From contig NC_079875.1 in the NCBI RefSeq assembly GCF_029227915.1, positions 13,141,001-13,205,000 on the forward strand: a DNA stretch of 64,000 nucleotides. Reading direction: 5' to 3'. Made by a program: the position numbers and the translations under genes. Of this stretch, positions 1 through 12,900 are shown piece by piece. Each line of letters opens with the position of its first letter. Positions within the stretch are counted from its first letter, which is position 1. Under the pieces are notes generated by a model. The model made no database searches and was not told the DNA's origin. It saw only the letters and a list, made by a program, of their open reading frames with translations. Source of the DNA: Hydractinia symbiolongicarpus. Lineage: Eukaryota; Cnidaria; Hydrozoa; Anthoathecata; Hydractiniidae.

Positions 1-3000
1 TCACGCTGGAACCCGTTCATATGAGAAAGCAAGTAAATGAATTAAGAAATATTTATAGGAGTCAAAGTAATTGCAGTAAAAGAATCATCAGGAAGTTTGA
101 AATTTCTCCAGGATAGGAAGTCTTTCGGTCGTACGACAATGTCGTAAATATTACACAACAACGTAGACGTCGACGCCGTGTGACTGCTCTGTACATGTTT
201 AGTTTTAAACTACAATGTTTTTTTATTATTTTCCCGCCAAATGTTTGTACACAAACCATAAAAACACTAATGTCGTCAATACATCATTTTTTGCGAGTGT
301 CCTGATGAAGTTAAATGTTTTGTAATTCTGGTGTTAAAGGCAATAAATTTGATGAAAGTATTTGTGTAATTTATAAAATCTCCTTGGTAAAATTACATGT
401 CCTGTTGATTCTAATTGGAGAATGGCATCGTTATTATGGTGCTGGTGAAATCAAACGTTCTGGTAAAATTAGTTGACATTTTTAATCAAAATAGGAAGGT
501 TACTCTTTTAATTAGCTAAGTTTATTAGAGTAGTCAAGACTACAGAAGTGGTACCAGACTCAACACCTGCAAGAGAAGGCAAAATACTGAAACGGCTGCA
601 ACAAGAATTAATTAGAAATTGTTTTAACTAGACCTTCAGCAAAAATGTCTGAGTGCTATGATGTGTGCCCGTTCAAAATTATTTCCTACTACTCTTCTAC
701 ATTCTTGACCACCGAAAGTAGAACTATGCCAATTTCCATGTTGTATAATTCAGAAACTGCTTTGGTGGTCCGTACTAGTTTGCATTGGCCGAGTACAGAC
801 CGAACTTGTTACATTGTTGTATGTAAACATGTACTAAAACTATCAATTCGAGCGCCAGAAATACCACAATATTTTATTTCATTAGGTTGTGGTTACTCGA
901 TACAACAACTCCACCATTAGAATCACCAGAAGCATTGGTTCTAACACCAGAATTACCGGAACATTCGATTTCATTAGAAGGTTCACCAAAAACATCGGTT
1001 TCAACACTAAAATCATCAGAACATGTGATTTCATCTTAACCATGAATTTCAACACCAGAATCACCCAAACATTTCATTTCACCAGGACATTTGCCAAAAA
1101 GTAGCTTTATTTCAAAATGAGCCTATTTTATTACAAAAAGGTTCTTTTTATTTATCACAAAAAGGGTCTTATTACAAAACAAGTTGATAATTTATTACAA
1201 AACGCGTCGGCTTTTTGTATTTCAAAATGAGTCGTTTTTATTACATAACGCGGCACAACAGCGTTGGAGAAAGTTGGACATCGAACGCCTGATTTCCGTA
1301 CCTATGACTACAAATGGTATTAAGTAGTATGAATTAGGCAAGAAAAACAGGTCTAATTTTTCTGCTTCTTTTTATTACAAAACGAGTTGCTGACAACCAA
1401 GAAGACAATAAATTTTCCAAAGCACCAGCTAAGAATTCGTCCCTAAAAGGGCTTTACTAGTGATCGGTCCGCCTGCACCATATAAAGGACGGTAATGGAA
1501 AATGATATGTACAACAGAGGAAAATTTATATATCTGTATACTGAACACAATACCGTTCGCAGGGTTGTACGGAGATTTAAAAAAAGAGTTATGCTTGTTT
1601 TTAATTGAGATTAAGATAATAAATAAACTAAACATCCCTAATCCTCATTTTATTAGTGGCTGTATAGTTTCTCGCAGAACCATAACATACAACGATCTTC
1701 GATGACTTCTATATCAGTCTTTCTTTTTCAGATTGTCGAGATCTGTTTTGAATTACGATACAATCTTTATTCTGTTATTTGATGTTAACTGCCGGCTCGC
1801 ATGTTCTGTCAGAAGTTTGATTCTTAGACTATCTGTGTGTCGGTAGGAATAGGAATCAAAACATTAAGGCGCACTTGCGATTCTACTCTCATTTCAGTTT
1901 TTATTCACCGGATCTTCATTTCATAGGGAAGGCTCACATGCAGCACAATTTTTTCACAAAAATTGACTTGCAAAAGCAAAATAGAAACTTTGTAGGGCTT
2001 CCTATTTTAAAGAACTTTATTTACACTGTTATCGCATTATTACACAGAAATTTGATTCTTAGTATATTCTTTTCTGTATTTTAGGATCTATCTTATCGAG
2101 CATATTATCGGTACCACAGAAGCAGGGACCAGGTCCAGGGCGTCAAATTTGGTGGGGCGCTGTCTCGAGGGCAGGGAACGCGAGGGTTTCTACTGGCGGC
2201 AGTGAACTGGGCACCATGCACGTGAAGAGAAGGCAAATCCCTTTAAATTTACTCCCCTGTGTGTTAGTGACCGACATCACTCACTTTGCAATCTCATTTA
2301 TTTTTTATTATTTTTTTATTATAATTCCAATTTTCTCAGTATTCAGTTCAAGTCACTGATATGCGACTATCAATATGCTCCAGATAATAATGGTTGTAGT
2401 GTCTATGCGCAACATTTGTAATTTCCTGTTAAAAATCAAGTGATAGGCTTAATTTAAAAAACAAAACCGACTATTTTGAGATGTTGTGTTAGCTCCCGAA
2501 TGAAATATAAATTTTTTATTTCAATTAGTACACTACCCTAAGAGTACAAGCAAACAGTTGAATTTAATCCTTCGATATAAAAAAATCCAATATGCAACAA
2601 AAGCGCAGCAGTTAAGCCTGTAAAAAAACGTAACATTAATACTTTTTTTTCTTCTTCTTTCTGTATGATTACTGCTCGTCAGCTTTATTCCCAGCAAGGT
2701 ATTCATTTTTCAGCTTTTTATGATCTATAATGAGATAAACTGTGTCACTATAGAAGCATGTTTCGGGGACAAAAATCTTCTCCATCCTTCCCTTTTCCAA
2801 AAGTGACAAAGGAGACCTCGTTTTCCCATAAAACGTGGCGCAAAAGTTTAGTTATTGGAAGAAAAAGGGGATGAAAGGTTTGATGACATCATTCCAAGTC
2901 AATGACACCCTAACACAAGATGGTAGCCATTGTCCTTGGTTTGATATATCTTCTGCATATAAGGCAGATAATAAATGCCAAAAAAAGCTAAGGTCCCGAA

Positions 3001-3460
3001 TAACGAATAAAAACCTTAGATAGCTAAAGTCGCGTTCGCCAAATTCGTATATATATACATGTATATACATGTGTGCAACTTTTTTAAAATCATATTTCAA
3101 AAACTTTATTTCCCTTATCAAGATGAAAAATGTTACAGTTTCAAACTGTCTAATACAGTATCTACTAATTGTGATGCATGAGAAATGCCACATGGGAGAT
3201 TCACAAACATTACAGCAAAAATAAAAAAACACCGAAATGGGCACAAGGGGTAAAGAGTGTATTTAAACTATACGTACGAATATATACCTCATTAAGCACC
3301 GTATGATGCTATGAACACACTCAAAATAAAATAAAAAACATCATGCATACATGCAGAAAAATAGATGAGTACATATCTTTTTTCTTACGACTATAAAAAG
3401 ACGAAAGACGAACGTAGAAAAATGAGCTCAAGTTTGCAAACACCGTTTTTTTTTTAACTA
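1..3460. other. Gene-free stretch with degenerate repeats
   Basis: No open frame here has convincing coding character, splice context or a recognisable family. Two local patterns stand out. From about 890 to 1110 there is a degenerate tandem array built from variants of ATTTCA-ACACCAGAAT-CA. From about 1110 to 1400 the motif TTTATTACAAAA recurs with spacer. A comparatively GC-rich patch at 2100-2260 has no protein match I recognise. Short open frames such as the one at 2852-3244 (minus) have low-complexity composition and no family resemblance. Confidence 0.6.
890..1110. repeat. Degenerate minisatellite (ATTTCA/CACCAGAA motif)
   Basis: The stretch repeats variants of a phrase roughly 'ATTTCA...AACACCAGAATCACC...AACATT' at irregular spacing, so both strands stay open for a while and produce repetitive open frames. 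It is a diverged tandem array rather than a gene. Confidence 0.5.
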
Positions 3461-3957
3461 CAGTTGACTCTCTCTAATCCGAATCTCAAGGGGGGATAAC
3501 TTTATATTCGGATTACAGAGAGATTCGGATAGTGAAAAGTTTCTCTAATTGGAATTTCAGAGTTTCAAGGGTGAAAATTCGGATAAGAGAGAGAAATCGA
3601 ACATTTTTGAAAAATTTTTTTAAAAAAAGTAAAGTGAGAAATAAAAACGAATAACGAAAATAAAATAACTCATTGACTTGCCATTTCTTGCGATTTCTGT
3701 TTGTCTTACAAATTACGAAAAACAAAAACATTCGAAAGTGTGGTATATTTACACTTAAAAATTCGGATTATAGAGAGAATTTAGCCGAAGGGACCTGAAA
3801 ATTAGTTCGGATTATAGAGGTTTTCGGATTACAGAGATTCAGATAATAGAAAGTAAATTATGAGAGTTTCTTAAGGAAAATTGACGGTGAGTTTCAATTT
3901 GTTCAGAATTATAAAAAGATTCGGATAATAGAGATTCGGATTAGAAAGAGTCAACTG
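3461..3957. mobile_element. MITE with TA target duplication, Tc1/mariner-pogo type
   Basis: The 497-bp element starts CAGTTGACTCTCTCTAATCC and its right end is the inverted complement with one mismatch over about 27 bases. It is flanked on both sides by the dinucleotide TA (3459-3460 and 3958-3959). TA duplications and a CAGT start are features of Tc1/mariner/pogo-superfamily elements. The interior carries no transposase but repeats the phrase ATTCGGATTATAGAGA many times in both orientations, so it could fold extensively. Two related elements sit in the PDI cluster (15992 and 18597). Confidence 0.8.
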
Positions 3958-3959
3958 TA

Positions 3960-6900
3960 AATGTAACGTAAAAATCAATAAAACTTTTTGATTTATTTCG
4001 TTTTTTAAAAAGAATTTTAGCCTGTTGAACCTCGTTGTAAGCAAATACAATTCTAGTTTAAAGATAATTAACTCCTATATGTACGGAGGTGTGGCACCCG
4101 AGGGCCAAAATATGCTGATATCAGCAGCAAATAATTGAAAATCATAAGGCTGAACCACATTTTTTCAAAATTACCCAGAGTTCCTCAACGTTGTCCGTCA
4201 CTTTGGCTAGCGCTGAAACATGTGACTAAGACGGGTTGGAAGCTCAGGGATCGTGGCTTAAAACTAAAGGCATGCAAAGAAATGCCATGAGTAGTGCAAG
4301 GGAAAGAAGAGGAATTCTTAAGTAATTTTTTTTCATTGGATTTACAGAATTTGAGGTACCCCACAATGAGAAGTAAAGAACAGAAACGCCTTTCCGATGT
4401 CTGATGATGAGGGATGGTCACATCTGAATAATATTTATTTTGTGATTTTAAGCTACCTCTAGCCAGTACCATGCCAGCACTCCAGGGAACATTTGTTATT
4501 AAATAAATAAGTGATAAAGTACAAGAGCTAAATATATTACTTTAATGTAGCTAGCTGCACAAAAGATTTTTAAAGCATTCTGTCATTTTAAATAAAAATA
4601 GCTAGGTAGTTATTTGGATCTCCCATAGCAGTGAACATTCAAGACTTGAGTATATAGCTAGTTAGGTATGCAAGACATTGCATGTTGGTAAACATGTTTC
4701 CACGACAAACTGAAACCTATATTTCATAAATAAATTATGTAGATTTTCAGTTTTCTTTTATGAAATAACAAAATTTGGGAAAGTATAGCCAGAAGTAATA
4801 TTCGCTTGAAGTGGGAAGACCTAAAGTGTTTATGTTAAGACTTAGTAAAGTGTAAACTGTTTCACATGGAGGACACTTAGTGTAATGTGTTACAAATCCA
4901 GTGGAGCACTTGTAGCATTAAGAATTTCTTTTTCATAAACCAACATTCAAAGGACTTATGATAAAGATAAGCCTATTGTTACTTCTGCAAAGCAAATACA
5001 GTTGTTTAGCATTTTTCATTTTGCATAAAAAGTTCCTGTGGATATTCAAAAATTAATTGTGAGTGGCAGCAGACTGGGCGATTAGTGCAAAGTAAACGTG
5101 TTGCAGATCCAGGTGGACAAAAAAATAACTTTCTAACCACTTTGTATTTATACGGCATAAAATTTAGATTATGTATTTAGCACTGTGCTTCAGAAGCACA
5201 TTCCCACTTTATCTGAGCTGGATAAGGCATCTGGATAAGGTCCTAAACCTGGGACACATTTTATCTGTTGGAATTATTTTTAATCCTGAGAATCACTTAG
5301 AATGTTATCTGTACACATGGCTTGTCAAAACTGATATGCTGTAAAAAAAAGTTTATCGGCGTCTCCAAAAATGGCCAAAATTAAGAACTCAGAAACTATG
5401 ATAGTAGTAAAAAAAAATTTTTGGCTTCATTTCATCAAACTGGTCTAAAAACATGTAATACTAAGTTTCAAGTCATTATTTCAATTTTTACTGAAGTAAT
5501 AGGACTTTTACTTAGTGACAAATGACTGCAGGGACTAATCGGTTTGAAATTATTTATAATATTTTAAAAACAAACTTTTTCTCTTGATGTGTTTTTATTT
5601 TCCTGCAAAAGTTCCTGCATAGCTTATGTATTAACATTAGGATAAGAACGAAAAAGTTACCGTGGGACACCGGTTTTAAAGCTTAAAAATTTCCAGCGAG
5701 AAATTTGAAAACTAATGAATGACAAAATCGTAAAAGTTTATCTTCAAATTTTTAATTTTTGTTAATGTAAAAGTAATCCACATGAAAAAAGTTTCTGATG
5801 CTTTTTATGAAATCTTTCATATTGGCCATATGGGGTAACTTGATGAACAATGCATTTTCCTGCAGGTGTTCTAAAATATGTGTAGCTAGTATAATCTTAA
5901 AAAATGTGATGTAATTTTCTTCTTTAAGTTTTGACTTTTAACCCAGCTAAAAAGCTCAGCCTTGTCCTTTCATGCTTAGTCTAGCTAGCTATAGCGAAAA
6001 AGTTTAATATTCAAACTTGACCTATTTTACTGAGTATTAAGTAATAAATGCTAGTTTAATCCTAAATGTAACTATAGTAGCTAAGCTACCTGTAAGAACA
6101 ACATCAAACAACATCGAGGTTGTTCTCTTTTGTATACAAACCCATTGTTATTTTTGTAATAAGTACCAAATTTTATGTGTTCATTTCGTGTGCTTATGAG
6201 TGTAACCAAAGTGCCCTGTACGTAAGTCCTAAAAATTTATGTCATTGGCTCACTCTTTACGAATGACACCACATAACAAAGGAAAACCATGCTTTGCTAT
6301 TTCCCGTAACCTATACCGAGATTTGGTTGTTATATATATCAGAATTAATTGTCTTTAAAATTTCAGATCACAAAAAAAAAATAACAAACGACCGTTGTAG
6401 CTTAGTGAAACTGGCGAAACCAACTGAATATAAAATAATAATTCAAAATGATTTATTTGTAAAAAAATTTAAAATAAAGGTTTTTGTACCTTTTGTACCG
6501 TTCAACAGGGTAGTTCTGTTATCAACAACCAAAAACTAATAATTCACGTACTGCTACACTAGACTGATACCCTTTCGTGCTTCACTAGTCTCGATAGTAA
6601 AAACAGCGACAAAAAAGAAGCCCATTTTGAAGTTCTACCGGCTAAAGCCGTGGATTAGACTTGAATACTAACACTTTTTTATAATGGCGTAACTTAAACA
6701 ACATTAGATTTTGGGAGATTTTTAGTATTACTGAATTCCCCAGATGATTTTTAAACACAAATAATAAACAATCTGTCTTACTTTCTTCTGAAATTCGATG
6801 TGTACAAAAAAATAGAACAATACCAACAAACATCAATATAATAACTATTGACAAAAAAAATTCTGGTAGATAAATTCAGACGAACAGAAAAGCAAGAAAT

Positions 6901-7030
6901 ATTTGCTACACTGTCGTCACATTTAAACAGCGTATCATTAACTTTATAAATAGGATCAACTCACGTTAAACAGGAGCCTGAAATAATATCCTAAGGAAGA
7001 ACTAACAAAATAACTCAAAATATAAAAGAA
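3960..7030. other. Gene-free AT-rich stretch
   Basis: I see no exon, RNA gene or well-bounded repeat here. Open frames (4185-4472 minus, 6294-6539 plus, 6642-6854 minus) have no recognisable motif and no matching splice sites in frame with neighbours. The DNA looks like intergenic sequence or old mobile-element debris. Confidence 0.55.
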
Positions 7031-7034
7031 TAAT

Positions 7035-7464
7035 TATCTGGAATCAAATATCACCTCACGCTCATCCAAATTATTCTGTTGGAGTGTCTTTAATATATTG
7101 CCAAATTGTTACTTTTCTTCATACAGAATCAATATTACCTGTCTGGTCAGTGCGTTTAAACATTGCTCCATTTCATTGTGACCGTCTTGGTCAAAATAAG
7201 GTGTAGAGAGGCTTGTGGAATGGAAGTGTAGAACTATTATCTCCGGCTGCATGATTTATAGTTTAAATTAAAACAAAGTCGAAATTTTGTGGACGCACTA
7301 CCCACATATTGTATGTCACATACCTTGCACTCCACTAAATAAACAACATTTTCTGAGTTACAGTTCAGTTTACCACCTTTGGTTAAAAACTTGTCGTTAC
7401 CTTTTTTATTAGATGAGACCAAAATCCAACCAGCTCGATTCTTTGATACTGCGAAGACACACAA
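7035..7464 (-). pseudogene. GIY-YIG endonuclease end of a Penelope-like retroelement, degraded
   Basis: The minus-strand frame reads through a cysteine-rich linker into NVVYLVECKVCDIQYVGSAS and then a phrase ending FNLNYKSCSRR. This is the pattern of the GIY-YIG nuclease (YLxxC..C..QYVGST...FRxRFNNYK) at the C-terminus of Penelope-like elements. Downstream, in shifted frames, come remnants resembling the usual tail, including LKTLQQNNLDEREVIFDS at about 7028-7085. Stops and frameshifts break it up, so it is a fossil. It points away from the reverse-transcriptase fragment that begins about 20 bases beyond its other end. Confidence 0.65.
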
Positions 7465-7484
7465 ATTCCAAAACCATATGATAT

Positions 7485-8430
7485 TATTGTGGAAGATTTA
7501 AAATTAAGACCGATTATTGACAAAGCAGGTACAGCAGTGTATCAAACATAAAAAAAAATCTCGACATATTTGTTATTGAAGATTTGTTCACAAGCATTTC
7601 TTTGGAGGAAACAATAAATTACATATGTCACGAGATATACGTCAAGGAAATATTGAATCCAGTATGCAGAGAAAGTATATTTAGGAAATAACTGATCAAT
7701 TTATGTTTTGTTATGTTTTCACTCCACCCATGATTGTCCCATAGGTAGACCTATCTCAGTGAATTTTTCTAGCATATGAACAAAACCGAACATAAAATCG
7801 TAACTCCTTCCAACCCAGTTTATATTTGCTATATTTGTAAGGAAAAAAGGAGAAGATGTATTATCCAATGCTCTAAATAGTTGTCATTCCATAATAAAGC
7901 TGACAGTCAAAGTTAATCCATCGAAATTCTTGGACACATATGATATTCGTAAAAATAACGATTTAAAACCGAAGTTCACCACAAAGAGAATAAATGACCC
8001 CAAGGAGGCTGTACCCAAGAGGTACAAAAATAAATTATATTTTAAGTGATCTTCAGCAGGCATTTTGAAAAGGAATTAATTTATATAAAAAGAAGATATA
8101 AAAAAGTTTTATAGATTAGAAGCTAATTACCCAGAAGGTTTTATTAGCAGTACCTTTATAGCTGACAGAGATGACGTAATGGTTTCAGATTTGTTAATTG
8201 ATGAAAGACAGAAAGGTGTGTTTTACCATTCCATATTGCTTGAAAAATGAATCAGACGTTAAAAAATTTATTAATGAATTGAATGAATATTCAAGAAATC
8301 AGTTTATTTTCTTTGTCTTATGGACAACTAGAAGTATCAGGTCACTTTTTCCTTCGAAGGATAAAAACAAATTTACGAGGGAGGTTGAGTCTATTACAAC
8401 AATGGGAAATCAGGGAGTTACCATTAACTT
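7485..8430 (+). pseudogene. Penelope-like reverse transcriptase fragment, degraded
   Basis: In three plus-strand frames, joined by frameshifts and stops, the order of a Penelope-type reverse transcriptase can be followed. LKLRPIIDKAGTAVY is the block before the palm. FVIEDLFTSISLEETINY corresponds to the (F)DV.SLFTNIPLEET motif. VNPSKFLDTYDIR is the NP.KFLDT block, and a downstream PKRYKNKLYFK matches the .PKRYK.N block. Last comes PYCLKNESDVKKFINELN with RSIRSLFPSKDKNKF, matching the connection to the endonuclease. The catalytic (Y)VDD region around 7800 is not readable. No intact gene remains and no endonuclease follows on this strand. Confidence 0.7.
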
Positions 8431-9948
8431 GCATTTAGGCTATTGGGTCCTCTCTTTGCAGTCCTACGTCCTGGGCTATTGTATTTGGTTTTTGTCTCCT
8501 GGGTCCTGCTCCAAGTCCAGCGTTCTGTGTTTTTCTTTAGGATACTTAGTTCTACCATTTTGTTCCTTGCAATCTAGAACTCATCCAGAATCCATCCCCG
8601 CCCCCAGGACTTAGACTTTTTACATCAACTCTGTCCTGATGAAAACAAAGAACGAGATTGGGGACGAGCTTGCCCTACGTTCTAGTTTTTGATGTGGCAT
8701 TTTAAACGCGTTTCTTGTGTGACTCTTAATTTTTTCTTTTATGTTGATAAAACAATCATTTTAAAAACTTGTTGTAATGCAAATTATTTTAATATATTAT
8801 AAACACCAGAGAGTAATTAAAAAAACAGAAAGCTCCAATTATTACTCTTAGTGATACAAAAACGGTTGCCATGCAGTTACCATAGAGTTTGTTTTGTGTA
8901 TTCATAATGGCAGCGTTATTGAACTGAAGTCGCGTGGACATACGATCTTTAATAAATATTTGCGTTACAGTTTTTTTTTTTTAAAAAAATATTACAGTCA
9001 GCTGATAGACGAATGTGAATTTATTATGGTTAACTATTTCTAGATTAGAATATAAACATTAGTTTTTTATACCTATTCCAGATACATGAAAATAAATGTT
9101 TTAGTAAGTTTAAATACATGAACAAGAGGAGAAGAAATTCTTGTGAAGGTTGGTGCTGTATCTTTTATTATCAAAACAATATCTTTGTTAGGACAAGGAG
9201 GTTTAAACCTTCTTGGTTTAGATTTAAATTTTCAGGTATAACCATGAATGTTTTACAAACAGATTGTTGTTGTTTCTTAAATTTTGAATCCTGTTATGTC
9301 ATTACTTCTTCTGTTTGTTTATTTTCATTTATTTGCTTGTTGTTTTATGTTTGTTTGTTTGTTTGTTTATTGTTCGGGTATTTATACGAAGTATAATTTT
9401 TGGCGAAAACCTTGTAGTATTTGCAACAAAATTTGAAAAGAGAGTGTCATAAAAACGTAATCTGTTTTGTTTACTAAACTTTTTTTTTCAAAATATTACT
9501 TGCCAACGCAGTAATTAGCAACCTATAAACGATATTTTGTGCAGATAAAACAAAATGTGAAAATAAATATTGTCAATAAAGATATTTAACAAAAAGACAC
9601 AAGGAAGTGTTAAATTCTGGTCCTGCTTTTATTAGCATTAAACAAATTATATCGTTGGAGTTCAATTTATTTTGTTGTTGCTGTTGGTTTTTGTTGGTGG
9701 TGGTGATATTGTTTTGTTGTTGTTGTAGGTGGTGGTTTTGTTGTTGTTGTTGTTGTTGTTGTTTTCGTTTTTGGTTTTTGTAGATGTTGTTGTTGTTGGC
9801 TTTATTGTTGTTTCTGTTTTTTTTGTTGTTATTGTTTATTGCAATTCTTGAAAAGAACACTTTTCTAGGTCCTATATGGATTAAAAACGTCGAATAATCT
9901 TATTGTTGAGTCTAGGGTTTTAACTCGATTCGTTTTAGTTAAACTAAG
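8431..9948. other. Intergenic stretch upstream of the 10-14 kb gene, microsatellite-rich
   Basis: No coding exon is evident. The stretch holds a TTTG-type microsatellite near 9343-9368 and a TTG-rich tract from about 9661 to 9838. The promoter of the gene starting at 9949 should lie at its right edge, but I could not identify a reliable core promoter element. Confidence 0.5.
9661..9838. repeat. TTG/CAA trinucleotide microsatellite
   Basis: Imperfect runs of TTG (CAA on the other strand), the purest at about 9738-9762. On the minus strand this gives a spurious glutamine/asparagine-rich open frame. The tract lies about 110-290 bases upstream of the start codon at 9949. Confidence 0.85.
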
Positions 9949-12900
9949 ATGCCTCTCTATGTTACTCTCCCACCTAATCTTTGCAAAGAGTTAAAGCATG
10001 ATGGTAGATCTGTATACTACAGCGATTACTGTGCAAGGCATACGATGAGGAAACCATCCCCCGAAAGAAAACCGTACACGTCAATGATAACACAGGTACC
10101 GGTTTCCACGTTGAAAATTTTATTCCGTTTTTTTCCTACCTTTCCGCACAGAGCATAAATGCAAATGAAAAAGGGAAGGGGTCGAACATTATTTCTGCAC
10201 GCAGTTAATTTCAAGGAACTTAAGTTATTTGATTAGACCAAACAATTTCCAATTTGTTCTAAACGGATACTTACTGTTTTGATGGCGTACTGCAAAATAC
10301 AAATCCTGATGTTAAAAGTACGGACCAGCTTGTGTTAAAAGCTTGATCTGTATTTCCAACATCGGGCTTTGTATTGAGCAGTACAACGTCAAAACCGATC
10401 AGTATCCGCCTAACTTTCTCTACTTTTTTTACAAAAAAAAAATCATTTTGCATAAATTGTCAACAATTATTGTCATTGTTTTTGTAGTTATCTTCATTGT
10501 TTTTGTTTTGTTTATTTGTTTTTGTTTGTTTTTTGTCATGTTTTAGAACTCTGTCAACAACCTCATCGGGACCGATCACTACAGTACCCTACCACTAGGA
10601 TATTCGCATCAAGATTACGACGAAACACTAGATCGAATCTACAAAAACTCCACAACAGGAAATAATGTGAAAGAAGACAAAGGTTGTTTTGTTTTTGTTG
10701 CTTCATTCTTTTTTAATTTATCTTGGGCCAATATAAGTTACTGCTGGGTTTAAATAATGTTAAACCCCTCTCCTCCCTCCAACCCCCTATCGGTTTATTA
10801 TTGAGGGATACTTTCACTCTGTTGGAATTATTTTTAAAAAAAGTTTACATAGATTCTCACATAGATTCTTATTAAGAAACACAATATAAAAGGTAAATTA
10901 GGCAAATATAAATTAAAAGGATTAAAAAAAGCCATCTTTAAAAAAAAAATTTTTTGATGTCAATTAGTTTGCTACACCGTAAAAAAAAAAAAATATATTG
11001 ACCCTTACCAAAGTTAATGTTCTCGATTGTGGTACATATGATTGTAATGGTCTCCCTTGATCTATTCTTTGTCTCACCAAAGAGCGCTACAAGAAACTGC
11101 TGCATTAGTCTACCGTTTGGTTAGTACCTTACCTTGTTTATTTGGAGAAAAGACAACTTCACTGAATAATTAGCGTCGAACTAAAACGATCAATAAGAAG
11201 CCTATACCTGTCTCCAGTGTTCGTATCGACACTTTGCAATGTTTGTAGCAACGGTCTTTAATGTTTGTAGCGACAGTCTGCAATGCTCGCAGCAACATTT
11301 TGTATTTTTTGTAGCAACAGTCTGCAATGTTCGTAGCAACGGCCTGTAATGTTCGTAGCAACAGTCTGTCATGTTCGTTGCAACACTTTGCAATGATCGT
11401 AGCAACACTTTACAATTTCCGTAGCAACAGTCTGCAATGTTCGTAGCAACAGTCAGCGACGTGCGTAGCAACAGTCTGAAATGTTTGTAGCAACAGTCTT
11501 TAATGTTCGTAGCAACGACCTGCGATGTGCGTAGCAACAATGGAATTTAACATATCGTTCTAAACTCTAAATATATATTTGCTTCCAATTTTTTAGACGA
11601 TTCCACAAAAAACTTAGATAATATACTGTTAAATAAAGCTCCAAAGGTTTTCAACGATATAGAAACTGCATGGGCAGAAGAAGTGGATGCAACAAAACGG
11701 GATAGAGGTTTGTCAACATTTCTACGTGTTTATCTTTTCTGAACAAAGGAAGAATAAAGGAATGTTCTCCATCTGTCTGAGTCGAAAGTTAGTTGAAAAA
11801 GTCTTAAAAAATCATTTTTCGACAATCCATATATTGGAAAATGAAGAAAATGCAAAATTTATACCTTATGGTAAACCGGTGGGTTAAAAAAAATACCAGC
11901 ATAAAAAAGTAACGTTAACAGACAAGTTTTGAAACTAAAAGATACTTCTTCTCCACTCCTACTTTAAAAAACTCGTCGATGTCTTTTAGAAACATTCGCA
12001 ACATAAATATCAGATTTTTATTTGAGTTCATAATCAAACTCCTTACAGAATAAAAGGACTTTTTTAATTCTTAGGATTAATTTATGGTGCTGCAGGTAAA
12101 GGAATGGATACTCAGAGTAAAAAGGTATTTCTATTTTATATACAATTTTTTTATACGGTGCATGCAAACTAAGTATTCCTAACCACACAGTTTTTAGGCA
12201 AAAAATTAAAACAAATTTTAGCAAGAAAAATATAATTTTTAAATTATCCTTTATAAGCTATACTACATTGAAATGTTTTACTATCAAGAGCTCTTGCAAG
12301 AAAATAATGTGATTAATTAATAAGCAGAGGAAAGTCTGTCTTTTGCGAATTCATTAACAGTCTTTTGTCTCTTGTCTCAGTGCTCTGCTCCTAAGCCGGC
12401 AAGGCTGCAGTTCGCTGTGTATGTTTATATTTTAATACTTTTCAGTTTGGTGATACAGCAAGTAAGATGCATCCTGGATTTGACAGATGGTTGAATACTG
12501 CTAATGAATACGGTGTGTATATATAGTACATATATAGTACATATATAGTACATATATAGTACATATATAGTACATATATAGTACATATATAGTACATATA
12601 ATACATATATAGTACATATAATACATATATAGTACATATATAGTATTCGGCTGTTGTATAGGTTATATATAGTATGCTATGAGTATGTGGTGGATGTATA
12701 TAATGGCTTTTTACAAAAACCAGTAAATTTCAAATATATTTTTTACATGCGTATTTCCACATGTATCATTGGGAATACAATTTAAAACATACTTAACAAA
12801 ACTTTTACATCAATTTTTAGAGAAAGAAGTGGTCCACAAATTTATGTCAACCGTCTCTGAAGATCCTAAACAGCAAGTAGAATCCAGACAGGCTTCAGCC

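Noticed and set aside
2852-3244. 130-codon minus-strand frame
   Set aside because: No recognisable motif or splice partner; composition looks like chance in AT-rich DNA.
9573-9860. Minus-strand frame rich in Asn and Gln
   Set aside because: It is the reverse reading of the TTG microsatellite, with no splice context or domain.
11170-11540. Repetitive minus-strand frames with 22-residue periodicity
   Set aside because: Produced by a 22-base minisatellite lying inside a plus-strand intron; three units keep the frame open by arithmetic.
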